NCBI GenBank assembly: GCA_029256725.1
Contig: JAQSXJ010000064.1
Coordinates: 1-40,284 of the forward strand
Direction of reading: 5' to 3'
Origin: Anaerocolumna sp.
GTDB taxonomy: Bacteria; Bacillota; Clostridia; Lachnospirales; Lachnospiraceae
DNA: 40,284 nucleotides
Part shown: positions 24,687 to 34,676 of the stretch, piece by piece
Position numbering within the stretch: position 1 is the first letter of the stretch
How the letters are laid out: the number at the start of each line of letters is the position of its first letter
Translations under genes and position numbers: made by a program
Notes under the pieces: model-generated
The model's input: the letters and a program-made list of their open reading frames with translations, nothing else
Told to the model about the DNA's origin: nothing
Database searches by the model: none

Positions 24687-25535
24687 ATGATAAAATTGAA
24701 ATCAGTACGAGTTGTGTTAGCTGCATCTTTACTATCCCTTGTACTTTGTCAGGCAAATGTATCTGCCGCGACATACAAGGTTGCAGCAAACGATTCTTTA
24801 TATAAAATCAGTAAATTGTTTAAAACATCTGTAGCTAGTATAAAGAAAACCAACAACCTAAAAACTGATACAATACAAAAGGGACAGAAGTTAACGATTT
24901 CCGCTAAGATTTATACAGTAAAGAAAGGGGATACCCTTAACAAGATTGCAAAAGCAAATAAGATTTCCCTTGCTAACTTAAGAAAAGCCAACAGCAAATA
25001 CAATGATACCTTAAAAGTAGGTCAGAAGTTGATACTGCCAGGTATTAAAAGCACAGCAAAAACAACCGCTACTGCAAAAACAACCGCTGCTGCAAAAACA
25101 ACCGCTGCTGCAAAGACAACCGCTACTTCCGCAAAAGTCGAAGCTGCCTCTTCAAAAGCAGTAATAAAATATACTCAGAAAGAAAAAGATCTTTTAGCAA
25201 GACTGATTACAGCAGAAGCTACCGGACAGCCTTATAAGGCAATGGTTGCCATCGGCGGAGTCGTTATTAACCGTGTACAAAGTAAAGAATGGCCTGATTC
25301 CGTAACAGCTGTTATAAATGATGTTCCAGGTGGTTACTATCAGTTTACACCCGTTAAGAATGGTTATATTAAGAAACCGGCTTCTGAAATAGCGATCAAA
25401 GCCGCAGGAGAAGCACTACTTGGTGCTGACCCTTCAAAAGGTGCAATGTTCTATTTTGATGACAGTTCCACCAACGAATGGTTATGGGCTAAACCCCAGA
25501 CAGCTAAATTTGGTAACATGGTTTTTGCTAAATAA
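24687..25535 (+). CDS. LysM domain cell wall hydrolase (SleB/CwlJ-type)
   Basis: This secreted protein of about 282 residues has a signal peptide (about 1-28, ending VSAA), two LysM peptidoglycan-binding domains (about 30-72 and 76-118; second YTVKKGDTLNKIAKANKISL), a linker made of TTAxAK repeats (18-bp DNA repeat, about 120-150) and a C-terminal Hydrolase_2 domain (about 165-282, DLLARLITAEATGQPYKAM). The last is the SleB/CwlJ-type domain that cleaves peptidoglycan during germination or growth. I use ATG 24687: the AGGAGG is 5 bases before it, while the TTG at 24684 is too close. Monocistronic, with a strong terminator. Confidence 0.88.
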   Translation: MIKLKSVRVVLAASLLSLVLCQANVSAATYKVAANDSLYKISKLFKTSVASIKKTNNLKTDTIQKGQKLTISAKIYTVKKGDTLNKIAKANKISLANLRKANSKYNDTLKVGQKLILPGIKSTAKTTATAKTTAAAKTTAAAKTTATSAKVEAASSKAVIKYTQKEKDLLARLITAEATGQPYKAMVAIGGVVINRVQSKEWPDSVTAVINDVPGGYYQFTPVKNGYIKKPASEIAIKAAGEALLGADPSKGAMFYFDDSSTNEWLWAKPQTAKFGNMVFAK

Positions 25536-25570
25536 TTAAGCTTATAACGAAATAATCATAGATTTCCTTC

Positions 25571-25616
25571 TAAGAAAAGCTGCGACAGATTACTGCCGCA
25601 GCTTTTCTTATTTATA
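25571..25616. terminator. Intrinsic terminator between hydrolase and enolase genes
   Basis: A 14-bp perfect stem TAAGAAAAGCTGCG/CGCAGCTTTTCTTA with a 12-base loop and T-rich tail lies between convergent genes, so it can serve both. Confidence 0.8.
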
Positions 25617-25671
25617 TACTATATATATTTTCTATTTACAGATTTTATTTACAGAATTTATTATTTACTCA

Positions 25672-27550
<1,879 letters not shown>

Positions 27551-28585
27551 ATGGTCTCCATGAAAGATATATCCATTGCCTGTAAAGTATCCGTAGCTAC
27601 CGTCAGTAAAGCGCTGAATGGCCATAAAGATATCGGCGAGGATACCAGGGAACTGATACGAAAAACCGCCAAGGAAATGGGCTATTTCCCAAACTCGTCA
27701 GCCCGGGCACTCAAGACCAACAAGAGCTTTAACATCGGTGTATTATTTATTGATGAAGCAAGAAGCGGCTTGACCCATGATTACTTTGGTAATGTCTTAG
27801 AAAGCTTTAAGGTAACCGTAGAACAGCAGGGATATGATATCACCTTCATCAGCGGCAGCAAGCAGCGCAAGGATAAGATGTCTTATCTGGAGCATTGCAG
27901 ATACAGAGGTTTTGACGGTGTGGTCATTGCCTGCATCGATTATGATAATCCGGAGGTTACAGAGCTGATACAAAGCGATCTGCCGGTAGTAACCATTGAT
28001 CATATATTCAATGGAAGAACCGGTATCATGTCTGATAATATTAAAGGTATGCAAGATCTGTTTACATATGTCTATGAATGCGGACACCGCAAAATTGCAT
28101 ACATACATGGCGAAAGAAACAACTATGTGACCACCATAAGACTCACTACCCTTTACCGCACAGCGGAAGAATACGGTGTGGAGATTCCTGACGAATATAT
28201 TAAAGCTTCGGCCTTCAGAGATATCTTTACCACTGCCGAGATGACCAGCCAGCTGTTAGAACTGCCCGATCCCCCAACCTGTATTCTCTTTCCCGACGAT
28301 TTTGCAAGTCTTGGAGGAATAAATGCAATAAAATCCAAGGGCTTAAAAATTCCAAGAGACATCTCCATAGCAGGATACGATGGGATTAAGACTACCAAAT
28401 ATCTGGAACCACAGCTTACCACCATTAGTCAGGATACTGATAAAATTGGCAGGTATGCCGGACTGAAACTTATAGAATTAATCGAGAAGCCCAAAACAGC
28501 ACTTGCCGAGTATATTAATGTACCGGGAGAACTTGATAAAGGGGCTACCGTTTCGGTTATACACCCAATTGATGCTTTAAGATAA
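27551..28585 (+). CDS. LacI family transcriptional regulator
   Basis: This 344-residue DNA-binding regulator has the LacI helix-turn-helix at the N-terminus (MKDISIACKVSVATVSKALNG, with the hinge helix near NSSARALKT) and a periplasmic-binding-like sugar domain (IGVLFIDEARSGLTHDYF onward, ISIAGYDGIKTTKYLEPQLTTI near the end). I use ATG 27551, with GGAGG 8 bases upstream; an upstream in-frame start at 27527 has no site. The nearest same-direction sugar gene is the GH2 gene 3.6 kb away, so its target is not clear from position. It is followed by a strong terminator and stands alone. Confidence 0.9.
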   Translation: MVSMKDISIACKVSVATVSKALNGHKDIGEDTRELIRKTAKEMGYFPNSSARALKTNKSFNIGVLFIDEARSGLTHDYFGNVLESFKVTVEQQGYDITFISGSKQRKDKMSYLEHCRYRGFDGVVIACIDYDNPEVTELIQSDLPVVTIDHIFNGRTGIMSDNIKGMQDLFTYVYECGHRKIAYIHGERNNYVTTIRLTTLYRTAEEYGVEIPDEYIKASAFRDIFTTAEMTSQLLELPDPPTCILFPDDFASLGGINAIKSKGLKIPRDISIAGYDGIKTTKYLEPQLTTISQDTDKIGRYAGLKLIELIEKPKTALAEYINVPGELDKGATVSVIHPIDALR

Positions 28586-28618
28586 TATATTCTACATCAT
28601 TAATTAGCCTATCTCTTA

Positions 28619-28662
28619 CCCTGCAGCTCTTTTACCCTTTCCCTGCTGCAGGGCTTTTTGTA
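28619..28662 (+). terminator. Intrinsic terminator of the LacI gene
   Basis: CCCTGCAGC pairs with GCTGCAGGG and is followed by CTTTTTGTATTTT. It lies 34 bases past the stop. Confidence 0.85.
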
Positions 28663-28701
28663 TTTTCAAACATCCTGCTGCCACAATACGCCAAAAACGC
28701 A

Positions 28702-29496
28702 TTATATTCTGGCACTCATGAGATTCCCTGATGAATACCGCTTCAGCCCTTTATGAAATACCAGAAAAGCAAGAAGCACAATAAACACTGCAGCGAACAG
28801 AATACCCAACAGATAAGAAAGCCGGAATGAAATCATGGTCTTTACAGGCAGGTAATTATAAAATCCTATCGGTATGATAGTAAATAACATGACCTTAACT
28901 GCTCCTTTAAAGATTCCGTCAGGATAGGTAGAGAAATTTACCATAATACTTGTAAGGTTGCCTGCTATATAATCTCCCCTGACAATCCAAAAGGAGAGAC
29001 TTCCTGCTATAACCGCAAAAGCAGTAAAGAGGAATCCTCCCGTTAGCGTAAAGAGCGTAAACAGCAGGAATTTCCGTAACGATATTCCTGTGAAAAATAT
29101 AAGTACAAAACCATATACAAGATCACCTATTGCAGAAATACTGGTGGTAGAAGTAACTGCATTTATCAGAACATTTTTCGGCTGCACCAGAAATGCATCC
29201 AGCTTGCCTTCCGTAATAAGTTCCGAAAGACTGAAGGCTCTGTGAAAGAATATATGTGCAAAGCCGTAAGCACTGGCAGAAAGTGCCCATAAGGTCATAA
29301 TTTCTCTTATACCATATCCGCCAATCTCTTTCTTTAAATGCAAGATAACCATCCACTGTATGATAAATGTTGAATTGTTTAACATCATAAACAAGACATT
29401 CATAATAAAAGCTGTTTTATTGGTCATCTCGCGCATGATATTGTACTTAACTGTGGTAAGTAAAAGGCTCCCTTGATTCTTAACCGCCGTTAACAT
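28702..29496 (-). CDS. ABC-2 type exporter permease (second subunit)
   Basis: This 264-residue membrane protein has six hydrophobic segments. It belongs to the ABC-2 permease group (COG3694 type) that pairs with a COG4587 permease and a COG4586 ATPase. The N-terminal SLLLTTVKYNIMREMTNKTAFIMNVL and the central FSLSELITEGKLDAFLVQPKNVL are typical of this group. Its start overlaps the end of the first permease gene by 17 bases, so translation is coupled. It is the last gene of the exporter operon. The exported compound is unknown; family members are often linked to drug or peptide resistance. Confidence 0.85.
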   Translation of the reverse strand: MLTAVKNQGSLLLTTVKYNIMREMTNKTAFIMNVLFMMLNNSTFIIQWMVILHLKKEIGGYGIREIMTLWALSASAYGFAHIFFHRAFSLSELITEGKLDAFLVQPKNVLINAVTSTTSISAIGDLVYGFVLIFFTGISLRKFLLFTLFTLTGGFLFTAFAVIAGSLSFWIVRGDYIAGNLTSIMVNFSTYPDGIFKGAVKVMLFTIIPIGFYNYLPVKTMISFRLSYLLGILFAAVFIVLLAFLVFHKGLKRYSSGNLMSARI

Positions 29497-30271
29497 TTAA
29501 TTTTCTTACCCCCTTTTCATATAGAAAGACCATAATAAGTGTAAGTATTCCCAGATAACTTCCTTGCACCAGCAAGATCTTAACTAACACTTCTGCTGAA
29601 AAATCCACTACCAGTTTGGCCGGTCCATAGGTAACCGCATAGATTGGCAGCACACGAATAATAGGCTGCAGGATATCCGGAAATACTTCTACCGGAAACA
29701 TAATACCAAGAACAATCAACAACTTATCATAGATCCACTGAAAGGGTAAGGCATCCTCCACCCAAAAGGATAAGATACTGATATTGATTCGAATAAGACT
29801 GTTAATAAGTAATCCTAAGAACATTACCGGAACCACTGCAGTAATCGTTACGAAATGAAATCCCGGTATAGCGCCAAGAAGCAACAGTCCCAGCAAACTC
29901 CCTAATATTGAATATAATAAAAAACGGAAGCCTATTTCCCCTAAATACTTTGCTAGAATATGAAGGGGGTAATAATACGGCTTATTAATCGAATAAGCTA
30001 CAGTACCGCTCTTGATATCCCTGCTCATACCTCCTGTTAAGGTAGTGCTTCTGGTACCATACCACATAATTTCAGTAAATATGACATACCAGATCATCTG
30101 CTGTCTGGTGTACCCTGCAATGATTGCCGATGGATCTGTATAGATATAATTCCACAACTGAAAAAAAACAAAGATCATTAAAAAATAACTGATAAACCCA
30201 AGTATGCTATTCATAGGATATTGAAGATTTTCCATGAAACTAACACGGAAAATATAGTAATATTTTTTCAT
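29480..30271 (-). CDS. ABC-2 type exporter permease (first subunit)
   Basis: This 263-residue membrane protein of the COG4587 type has six hydrophobic segments: YYYIFRVSFMENLQYPMNSILGF at the N-terminus, then YVIFTEIMWYGTR and the conserved GGMSRDIKSGTVAYSINKPYYYP loop that contacts the ATPase. GGAGG is 4-5 bases before the ATG. It is 90 bases downstream of the ATPase gene and overlaps the second permease by 17 bases. The two permeases and the ATPase form one heterodimeric exporter. Confidence 0.87.
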   Translation of the reverse strand: MKKYYYIFRVSFMENLQYPMNSILGFISYFLMIFVFFQLWNYIYTDPSAIIAGYTRQQMIWYVIFTEIMWYGTRSTTLTGGMSRDIKSGTVAYSINKPYYYPLHILAKYLGEIGFRFLLYSILGSLLGLLLLGAIPGFHFVTITAVVPVMFLGLLINSLIRINISILSFWVEDALPFQWIYDKLLIVLGIMFPVEVFPDILQPIIRVLPIYAVTYGPAKLVVDFSAEVLVKILLVQGSYLGILTLIMVFLYEKGVRKLNVNGG

Positions 30272-30361
30272 AACTCCTCCCTTACGAATTCCGTGCTTAT
30301 AAGAGCACTTCTATTTATTTCAGTCAGTGTGAACTTTCCTGCTATATAATTTCAGAGTAAT

Positions 30362-31363
30362 CTAAGGCTGCCCTTTATAAATCTCTGTAATTATCTGTTC
30401 CAGTGGTATATTAGCAATGTTAACATCTATGATACTCTCACCGTTCATAAGGCTTAACAACTCATTTACCTGGCATATCTTCGTATCCACTTCCAGCTTC
30501 ATCTCATTATCTCTGACCTTAAGAATCCGAACACCGTCTCTGTTCATTTCCCGTACGCGAAATTCAGTCTCCGAATCAGCAACCTCTTTAAACCTTATCT
30601 CCATCTGTTTACGATTTAAATAATGGTATTTTAAGCTGTCCATGGAATCATTCATTACGATTCTGCCATCATTTACGATAATAATCCGCTTACATAATTT
30701 TTCGATGTCTCCCACATCATGACTGGTCAGAAAGACTGTTGTGTTGTACATTCTGTTTAGCTTCTTTATAAAGCTGCGGACATTCTCCTTCACAACCGGA
30801 TCCAGTCCAATGGTTGGTTCATCCAGAAAGAGTATTTTCGGACAATGTATCAGGGAAGCTGTGATTTCACATCGAATTCTCTGCCCTAAGGATAGGTTTC
30901 TTACAGGAGTATTCATAAAGCTCTCCAGTTCAAAGCTTTCCTTCATCTCATCAATGCGTTTTATGACCTCTTCCTTCTTTAAGTCGTAGACCTTTCCAAA
31001 GAACATAAAGTTATCATAGGGTGTAAGGTGTGTCCATAATTGCTCTTTCTGCCCAAATACAGTACCTATCTCATAGGCCAACTTCTTTCTGTCTGTCGAT
31101 GGGGACAGCCCGAGAACCTTCATATCCCCGCTGTCAGGATAGAGAATACCTGTCAGCATCTTAATTGTGGTACTTTTTCCGGCACCGTTAGGACCGATAA
31201 AAGCAAGCACCTCTCCTTCTCCTACCTGGAAACTGATGTCCTTAACCGCCTCCACCTCTTTGTACTCCTGCTTAAAAAACGAGGAAAAACTTCCTCCTAA
31301 GCCGCCTTTACTCTGTTTGACCTTAAAGTTCTTGCGCAACTCTTTTGCTGTGATTACATCCAT
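30362..31363 (-). CDS. ABC exporter ATP-binding protein
   Basis: This 333-residue ATPase of the COG4586 type has Walker A GPNGAGKST (57-65), Q-loop FGQKEQLW (103-110), signature NLSLGQRIR (156-164), Walker B ILFLDEP (177-183) and switch His in TSHDVGDIE. A short N-terminal extension rich in Gly/Ser (about 18-32) precedes the first strand, and about 100 C-terminal residues form an accessory domain. AGGAG lies 10 bases before the ATG. It is the first gene of the exporter operon. Its 5' leader holds a promoter, an 18-codon peptide and a terminator (31411-31643), so expression is probably controlled by attenuation. Confidence 0.9.
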   Translation of the reverse strand: MDVITAKELRKNFKVKQSKGGLGGSFSSFFKQEYKEVEAVKDISFQVGEGEVLAFIGPNGAGKSTTIKMLTGILYPDSGDMKVLGLSPSTDRKKLAYEIGTVFGQKEQLWTHLTPYDNFMFFGKVYDLKKEEVIKRIDEMKESFELESFMNTPVRNLSLGQRIRCEITASLIHCPKILFLDEPTIGLDPVVKENVRSFIKKLNRMYNTTVFLTSHDVGDIEKLCKRIIIVNDGRIVMNDSMDSLKYHYLNRKQMEIRFKEVADSETEFRVREMNRDGVRILKVRDNEMKLEVDTKICQVNELLSLMNGESIIDVNIANIPLEQIITEIYKGQP

Positions 31364-31410
31364 TTCCAGGCCTCTCCTTCTATCTTCTTACTTTCATTCC
31401 GGTAATAAAA

Positions 31411-31459
31411 AATGCCGCATATAAAATTCCCAAATAAGGAAAGATTATAATGCGGCATT
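31411..31459 (-). terminator. Leader terminator (attenuator) of the ABC exporter operon
   Basis: On the minus strand AATGCCGCAT pairs with ATGCGGCATT, with inner TTATA/TATAA and TTTCC/GGGAA pairings, and is followed directly by a run of six T. It lies 48 bases before the ATPase start. No minus-strand gene lies upstream for it to terminate, so it acts on the exporter's own leader RNA. The plus strand has no T tract at its end. Confidence 0.75.
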
Positions 31460-31477
31460 GCTTGAAATATTCATCCA

Positions 31478-31516
31478 CCGCATAGATACAAAAGAAAGCA
31501 GTCTTCTGTATCTATG
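31478..31516 (-). promoter_or_regulatory. Anti-antiterminator hairpin and antiterminator strand
   Basis: CATAGATACA (31516-31507) pairs perfectly with TGTATCTATG (31490-31481). The 3' strand continues into ATGCGG (31483-31478), which is complementary to CCGCAT in the 5' arm of the terminator (31455-31450). Folding of the hairpin therefore competes with an antiterminator pairing. Confidence 0.65.
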
Positions 31517-31527
31517 GGATATCCCAG

Positions 31528-31584
31528 CTACAGAAAACGGCTTCTAATTATAATATATGGATGGCATAGTGAATGAATAAACAT
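31528..31584 (-). CDS. Leader peptide of the ABC exporter operon
   Basis: This 18-codon frame reads MFIHSLCHPYIIIRSRFL and then TAG. GGAG lies 9 bases before the ATG. The start is about 24 bases past the predicted transcript start. The stop codon is only 11 bases before the anti-antiterminator hairpin, so a ribosome paused near the end would keep that hairpin from forming and favour antitermination. It has a run of three isoleucines and two arginines near the end but no long run of one amino acid, so control by translation speed or by a ribosome-targeting drug fits better than control by a single amino acid. The reading is structural and no homologue was checked. Confidence 0.6.
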   Translation of the reverse strand: MFIHSLCHPYIIIRSRFL

Positions 31585-31614
31585 GGTATTTTTCTCCAGA
31601 AAAAGTTTTTATGT

Positions 31615-31643
31615 AGTATAACATACGAAGTTTTCAAATGCAA
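31615..31643 (-). promoter_or_regulatory. Promoter of the ABC exporter leader
   Basis: TTGCAT (31643-31638) and TATACT (31620-31615) are separated by exactly 17 bases on the minus strand, at the correct distance before the leader peptide ribosome site. Confidence 0.7.
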
Positions 31644-31941
31644 CACCTATTTGATAATTTCTCTCATCTAAAGCATCGTTACGACTGCTGATATGTTATA
31701 GCCATTTTCTGAAATATGTTTTTAAGTAACCTTAATCCAGTTTAATCAGTATTGCCATTTATGCAATATTGACAAATATTTATTTTTTTTGTTTTCACGT
31801 AAAACCACTTTATTCACTATTTATGAAACCGAATTCATTCTTGATAATTATGTATTTTCATCAATCTTTGTGCAATACCACGAAATTACTTTAAAAGTCA
31901 TCAATAAGTCGCTATATTACAATTTAAACATTTTTTAGCCA

Positions 31942-31969
31942 TTGCATTAAGCGGTGAAAAAATTATAAT
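31942..31969 (+). promoter_or_regulatory. Promoter of the GH2 beta-galactosidase gene
   Basis: TTGCAT and perfect TATAAT lie 16 bases apart. The transcript would begin near 31976 and carry a leader of about 260 bases with several palindromes, including AAAGTTTGT/ACAAACTT (about 32010-32052). A short frame MTWRLAWNY at about 32066-32095, behind AAGG, is a weak leader-peptide candidate. The 31650-31940 stretch is very AT-rich and shows nothing else. Confidence 0.55.
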
Positions 31970-32177
31970 AAAAGTATCATTTGTGTATGTAAGCAAACAC
32001 AGATTTATAAAGCAAAGTTTGTTTTCCTGCGTAATCCAAGGCACAAACTTAAGGTGTATTAAGGATGACATGGCGGTTAGCGTGGAATTATTAAAAACAT
32101 CACTCACACCCTGATTTACATCAGTGCCACTTCTGCAGCATATGTTGCACAAAATGGGAGCTAATGTGAAAGAAAAT

Positions 32178-32234
32178 CACTTTCCACTCCCCTGATTTTA
32201 CACGCGTGCCAAAGCACGCAGATAGGAGCTAAAT
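32178..32234 (+). promoter_or_regulatory. Shared leader module, copy 2 (before the GH2 gene)
   Basis: CACTTTCC, ACTCCCCTGATTTTA, hairpin GCGTGC-CAAA-GCACGC (32204-32219), AGAT, ribosome site AGGAGC (32224-32229), then ATG. It matches the module at 20415-20472 at about 53 of 58 positions, ending at the same place before the start codon. A more diverged copy without the GC hairpin (ACCCTGATTT through GGGAGCTAA) lies just upstream at about 32103-32164. Confidence 0.65.
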
Positions 32235-34658
32235 ATGAATACACAACTATTAAGCAATTGGAAATTTCAATATAATGATTGCCCGGAGGCCTGGTATAAA
32301 GGTTATGACGACAGCAGCTGGGAGGCTGTTACCGTACCTCATGACTGGTCCGTGCATATGCCTTTTTCCAAAGAATATTCCAGTGGTACCGGATATCTTG
32401 CCGGAGGCATCGGCTGGTATCGCGGCTCCTTTTTTCTTCCGGAGGAATTAAAGGGAAAGAAAATCTTTATAACCTTTGATGGTGTTTATAAGAACAGCCA
32501 GGTATGGTGTAACAGTTATTATCTTGGAAAACGTCCCTTCGGTTATGCTACCTTCCGCTATGATATCACCGAGCAGGCAGTCTTTGGTGATACCCCTAAC
32601 GTAATGGCTGTGAGAGTAGACCACAAGGATATCTCTGATTCTCGCTGGTTTACCGGTTCCGGTATAACCAGAAAAGTCACAATTACTGCCGAAGAACCAG
32701 TTTATGCAGAATATAACAGTATTTTCTTCACAACCCCTGAGGTTTCAAAAGAAAAAGCAGCTGTTAAGATTACCTCCACTATTATAAATGAATCTGCTGA
32801 AGAAGTAGAAGTTACACTGCAGCACAGACTTCAATATCAAACCAAAGAAGCTCTTACTATTACCAGCTCCTTACGATTAAACCCTAAGGAAAAAAAGGAT
32901 GTAACTACAGAAGGTTTACTCTCCTCACCTATGTTGTGGTCTGTAAATGAACCACATCTTTATAAACTTACTACTGAAATTAAAGCTCAATCGATTACTG
33001 GTACAATTAGTACTCAGCAAAACTATGAATCCATGGTAGGAATCAGAAGTTTCCATTTCACACCGGATAATGGATTCTACTTAAACGAAGAACCACTGAA
33101 ACTAAAAGGTGTCTGCGTTCATCATGATGCCGGTTGTCTTGGCGCTGCTGTCCTGCCCTCCGTATGGCTAAGAAGACTGGAAGCTTTAAAGGAAATGGGT
33201 TGTAATTCCATACGAATGAGCCATAATCCTCATATGCCTGAGCTTTATGACCTTTGTGATGCACTAGGTTTCCTTGTAATGGATGAAGCTTTTGACGAAT
33301 GGGAAAGTCCTAAGAATAAGTGGTGGACCGGACATAATGTATATCCACCCAGACATCAGGGTTATGCAGAGGATTTCCCTCAGTGGCATGAACAGGATCT
33401 AACTGATCTGATTAAAAGAGACAGAAATCATCCAAGTATTATTATGTGGAGTGTCGGCAACGAAATAGATTACCCCAATGACCCTTACTGCCATCCTCTT
33501 TTTACAACCATGACTGGTAATAACGATAAAGATAAACCCTCTGCTGAAAGAGAGTATAACCCCAACAAGCCTAACGCAGAAAGACTTTCTGTAATCGCAG
33601 CTAATTTAACAAAGATTGTAAAAGCATCGGATACTACCAGAGCGGTTACTGCTGCCGTAGCATTTCCTGAATTGTCTACCTATTTAGGCTACATCGATTC
33701 CTTTGATGTGGTAGGCTACAATTATAAGGAAGAATGGTATGAAAGAGACCATGGACGTTTTCCCGGGAAACCTTTCCTTGGCAGTGAGAACAGTCACTCC
33801 TTAAGTGCCTGGAAAGCAGTAAGAGACTGCGATTACATCTCCGGCCAATATTTATGGACAGGAATTGATTACCTGGGAGAAGCTCACGGCTGGCCGATAA
33901 GAGGCTCCTATGCCGGACTTCTTACAACCGCAGGTTTTAAGAAGACATCCTTTTACCGCAGAAAGAGCTTCTGGCAATCAGAACCTACTATATATTTAAC
34001 AACTGCCAGAGCCGCTGAAACAGAGAAAGAAGCTGTCACCGAATGGGAATGGAAAGAGATGTTCCGGAGCTACAATTATATTCCTGAAGAAAAAGTTGAA
34101 GTAAGATGCTATACAAATCTAGACGGTATCGAATTATTTGTTAACGGTAAAAGCCAGGGAAGGAAAGCTTATGATGACAGTCTGGGTTATATCCCTTTTA
34201 CCCTGTCTTTCGAACCCGGAGAATTAAAAGCTGTTGGTTATTTAAATGATAACGAAAACAAAGAAATCATTACAGACCTTCTTCTTACAAATGGTGCACC
34301 TTGTGATATTTCCCTTACCTGCTGGGAACCTTCTGCTGATATTTTATCCTTAAATAAAGCTTATGTAGAAGATATTTTAACCTTTGATGGTCTTATCTTA
34401 AAACAGATTGAGGTTACCCTCGTTGACGGAAATGGTCTTCCTTGCTTAACAGACAGCAGTTTATTAAGAGTATCCATAGATGGTGGTAAGATCCTTGGTC
34501 TTGAAAATGGTAATCTGGCTGATTTAAGAGACTATACTTCCTTAGATCGTCGTGCTTATAATGGAAAGCTGCTTATATATGCTGCTCTTAACGAAGACAG
34601 CAAAGGTGTCCTTACCGTAAAAGGCAGTAGCTTAAAGACAAGAAGTATAACTCTGTAA
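32235..34658 (+). CDS. Glycoside hydrolase family 2, beta-galactosidase type
   Basis: This 807-residue cytoplasmic enzyme (no signal peptide) releases beta-linked galactose or a related sugar. Domains in order are a sugar-binding jelly roll (about 1-165, IGWYRGSFFLPEEL, RPFGYATFRYDIT), an Ig-like domain (to about 285), the TIM barrel (about 285-590) and C-terminal domains like DUF4982 and an invasin-like Ig domain. The catalytic acid/base is Glu410 (SVGNEID) and the nucleophile Glu518 (LGSENSHS). The motif RMSHNPHMPELYDLCDALGFLVMDEAFDEW is typical of GH2. Substrate cannot be fixed; beta-galactoside is most likely given the GH35 gene nearby. The adjacent AraC regulator, convergent at 34677, may control it. 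The start is fixed by AGGAGC 5 bases upstream in the shared leader module. Confidence 0.9.
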   Translation: MNTQLLSNWKFQYNDCPEAWYKGYDDSSWEAVTVPHDWSVHMPFSKEYSSGTGYLAGGIGWYRGSFFLPEELKGKKIFITFDGVYKNSQVWCNSYYLGKRPFGYATFRYDITEQAVFGDTPNVMAVRVDHKDISDSRWFTGSGITRKVTITAEEPVYAEYNSIFFTTPEVSKEKAAVKITSTIINESAEEVEVTLQHRLQYQTKEALTITSSLRLNPKEKKDVTTEGLLSSPMLWSVNEPHLYKLTTEIKAQSITGTISTQQNYESMVGIRSFHFTPDNGFYLNEEPLKLKGVCVHHDAGCLGAAVLPSVWLRRLEALKEMGCNSIRMSHNPHMPELYDLCDALGFLVMDEAFDEWESPKNKWWTGHNVYPPRHQGYAEDFPQWHEQDLTDLIKRDRNHPSIIMWSVGNEIDYPNDPYCHPLFTTMTGNNDKDKPSAEREYNPNKPNAERLSVIAANLTKIVKASDTTRAVTAAVAFPELSTYLGYIDSFDVVGYNYKEEWYERDHGRFPGKPFLGSENSHSLSAWKAVRDCDYISGQYLWTGIDYLGEAHGWPIRGSYAGLLTTAGFKKTSFYRRKSFWQSEPTIYLTTARAAETEKEAVTEWEWKEMFRSYNYIPEEKVEVRCYTNLDGIELFVNGKSQGRKAYDDSLGYIPFTLSFEPGELKAVGYLNDNENKEIITDLLLTNGAPCDISLTCWEPSADILSLNKAYVEDILTFDGLILKQIEVTLVDGNGLPCLTDSSLLRVSIDGGKILGLENGNLADLRDYTSLDRRAYNGKLLIYAALNEDSKGVLTVKGSSLKTRSITL

Positions 34659-34676
34659 TAACTTTAGTTTTTCACT

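Noticed and set aside
25060..25130. 18-bp repeats as a mobile or regulatory repeat
   Set aside because: They encode the TTAxAK linker of the LysM hydrolase in frame, an ordinary low-complexity wall linker.
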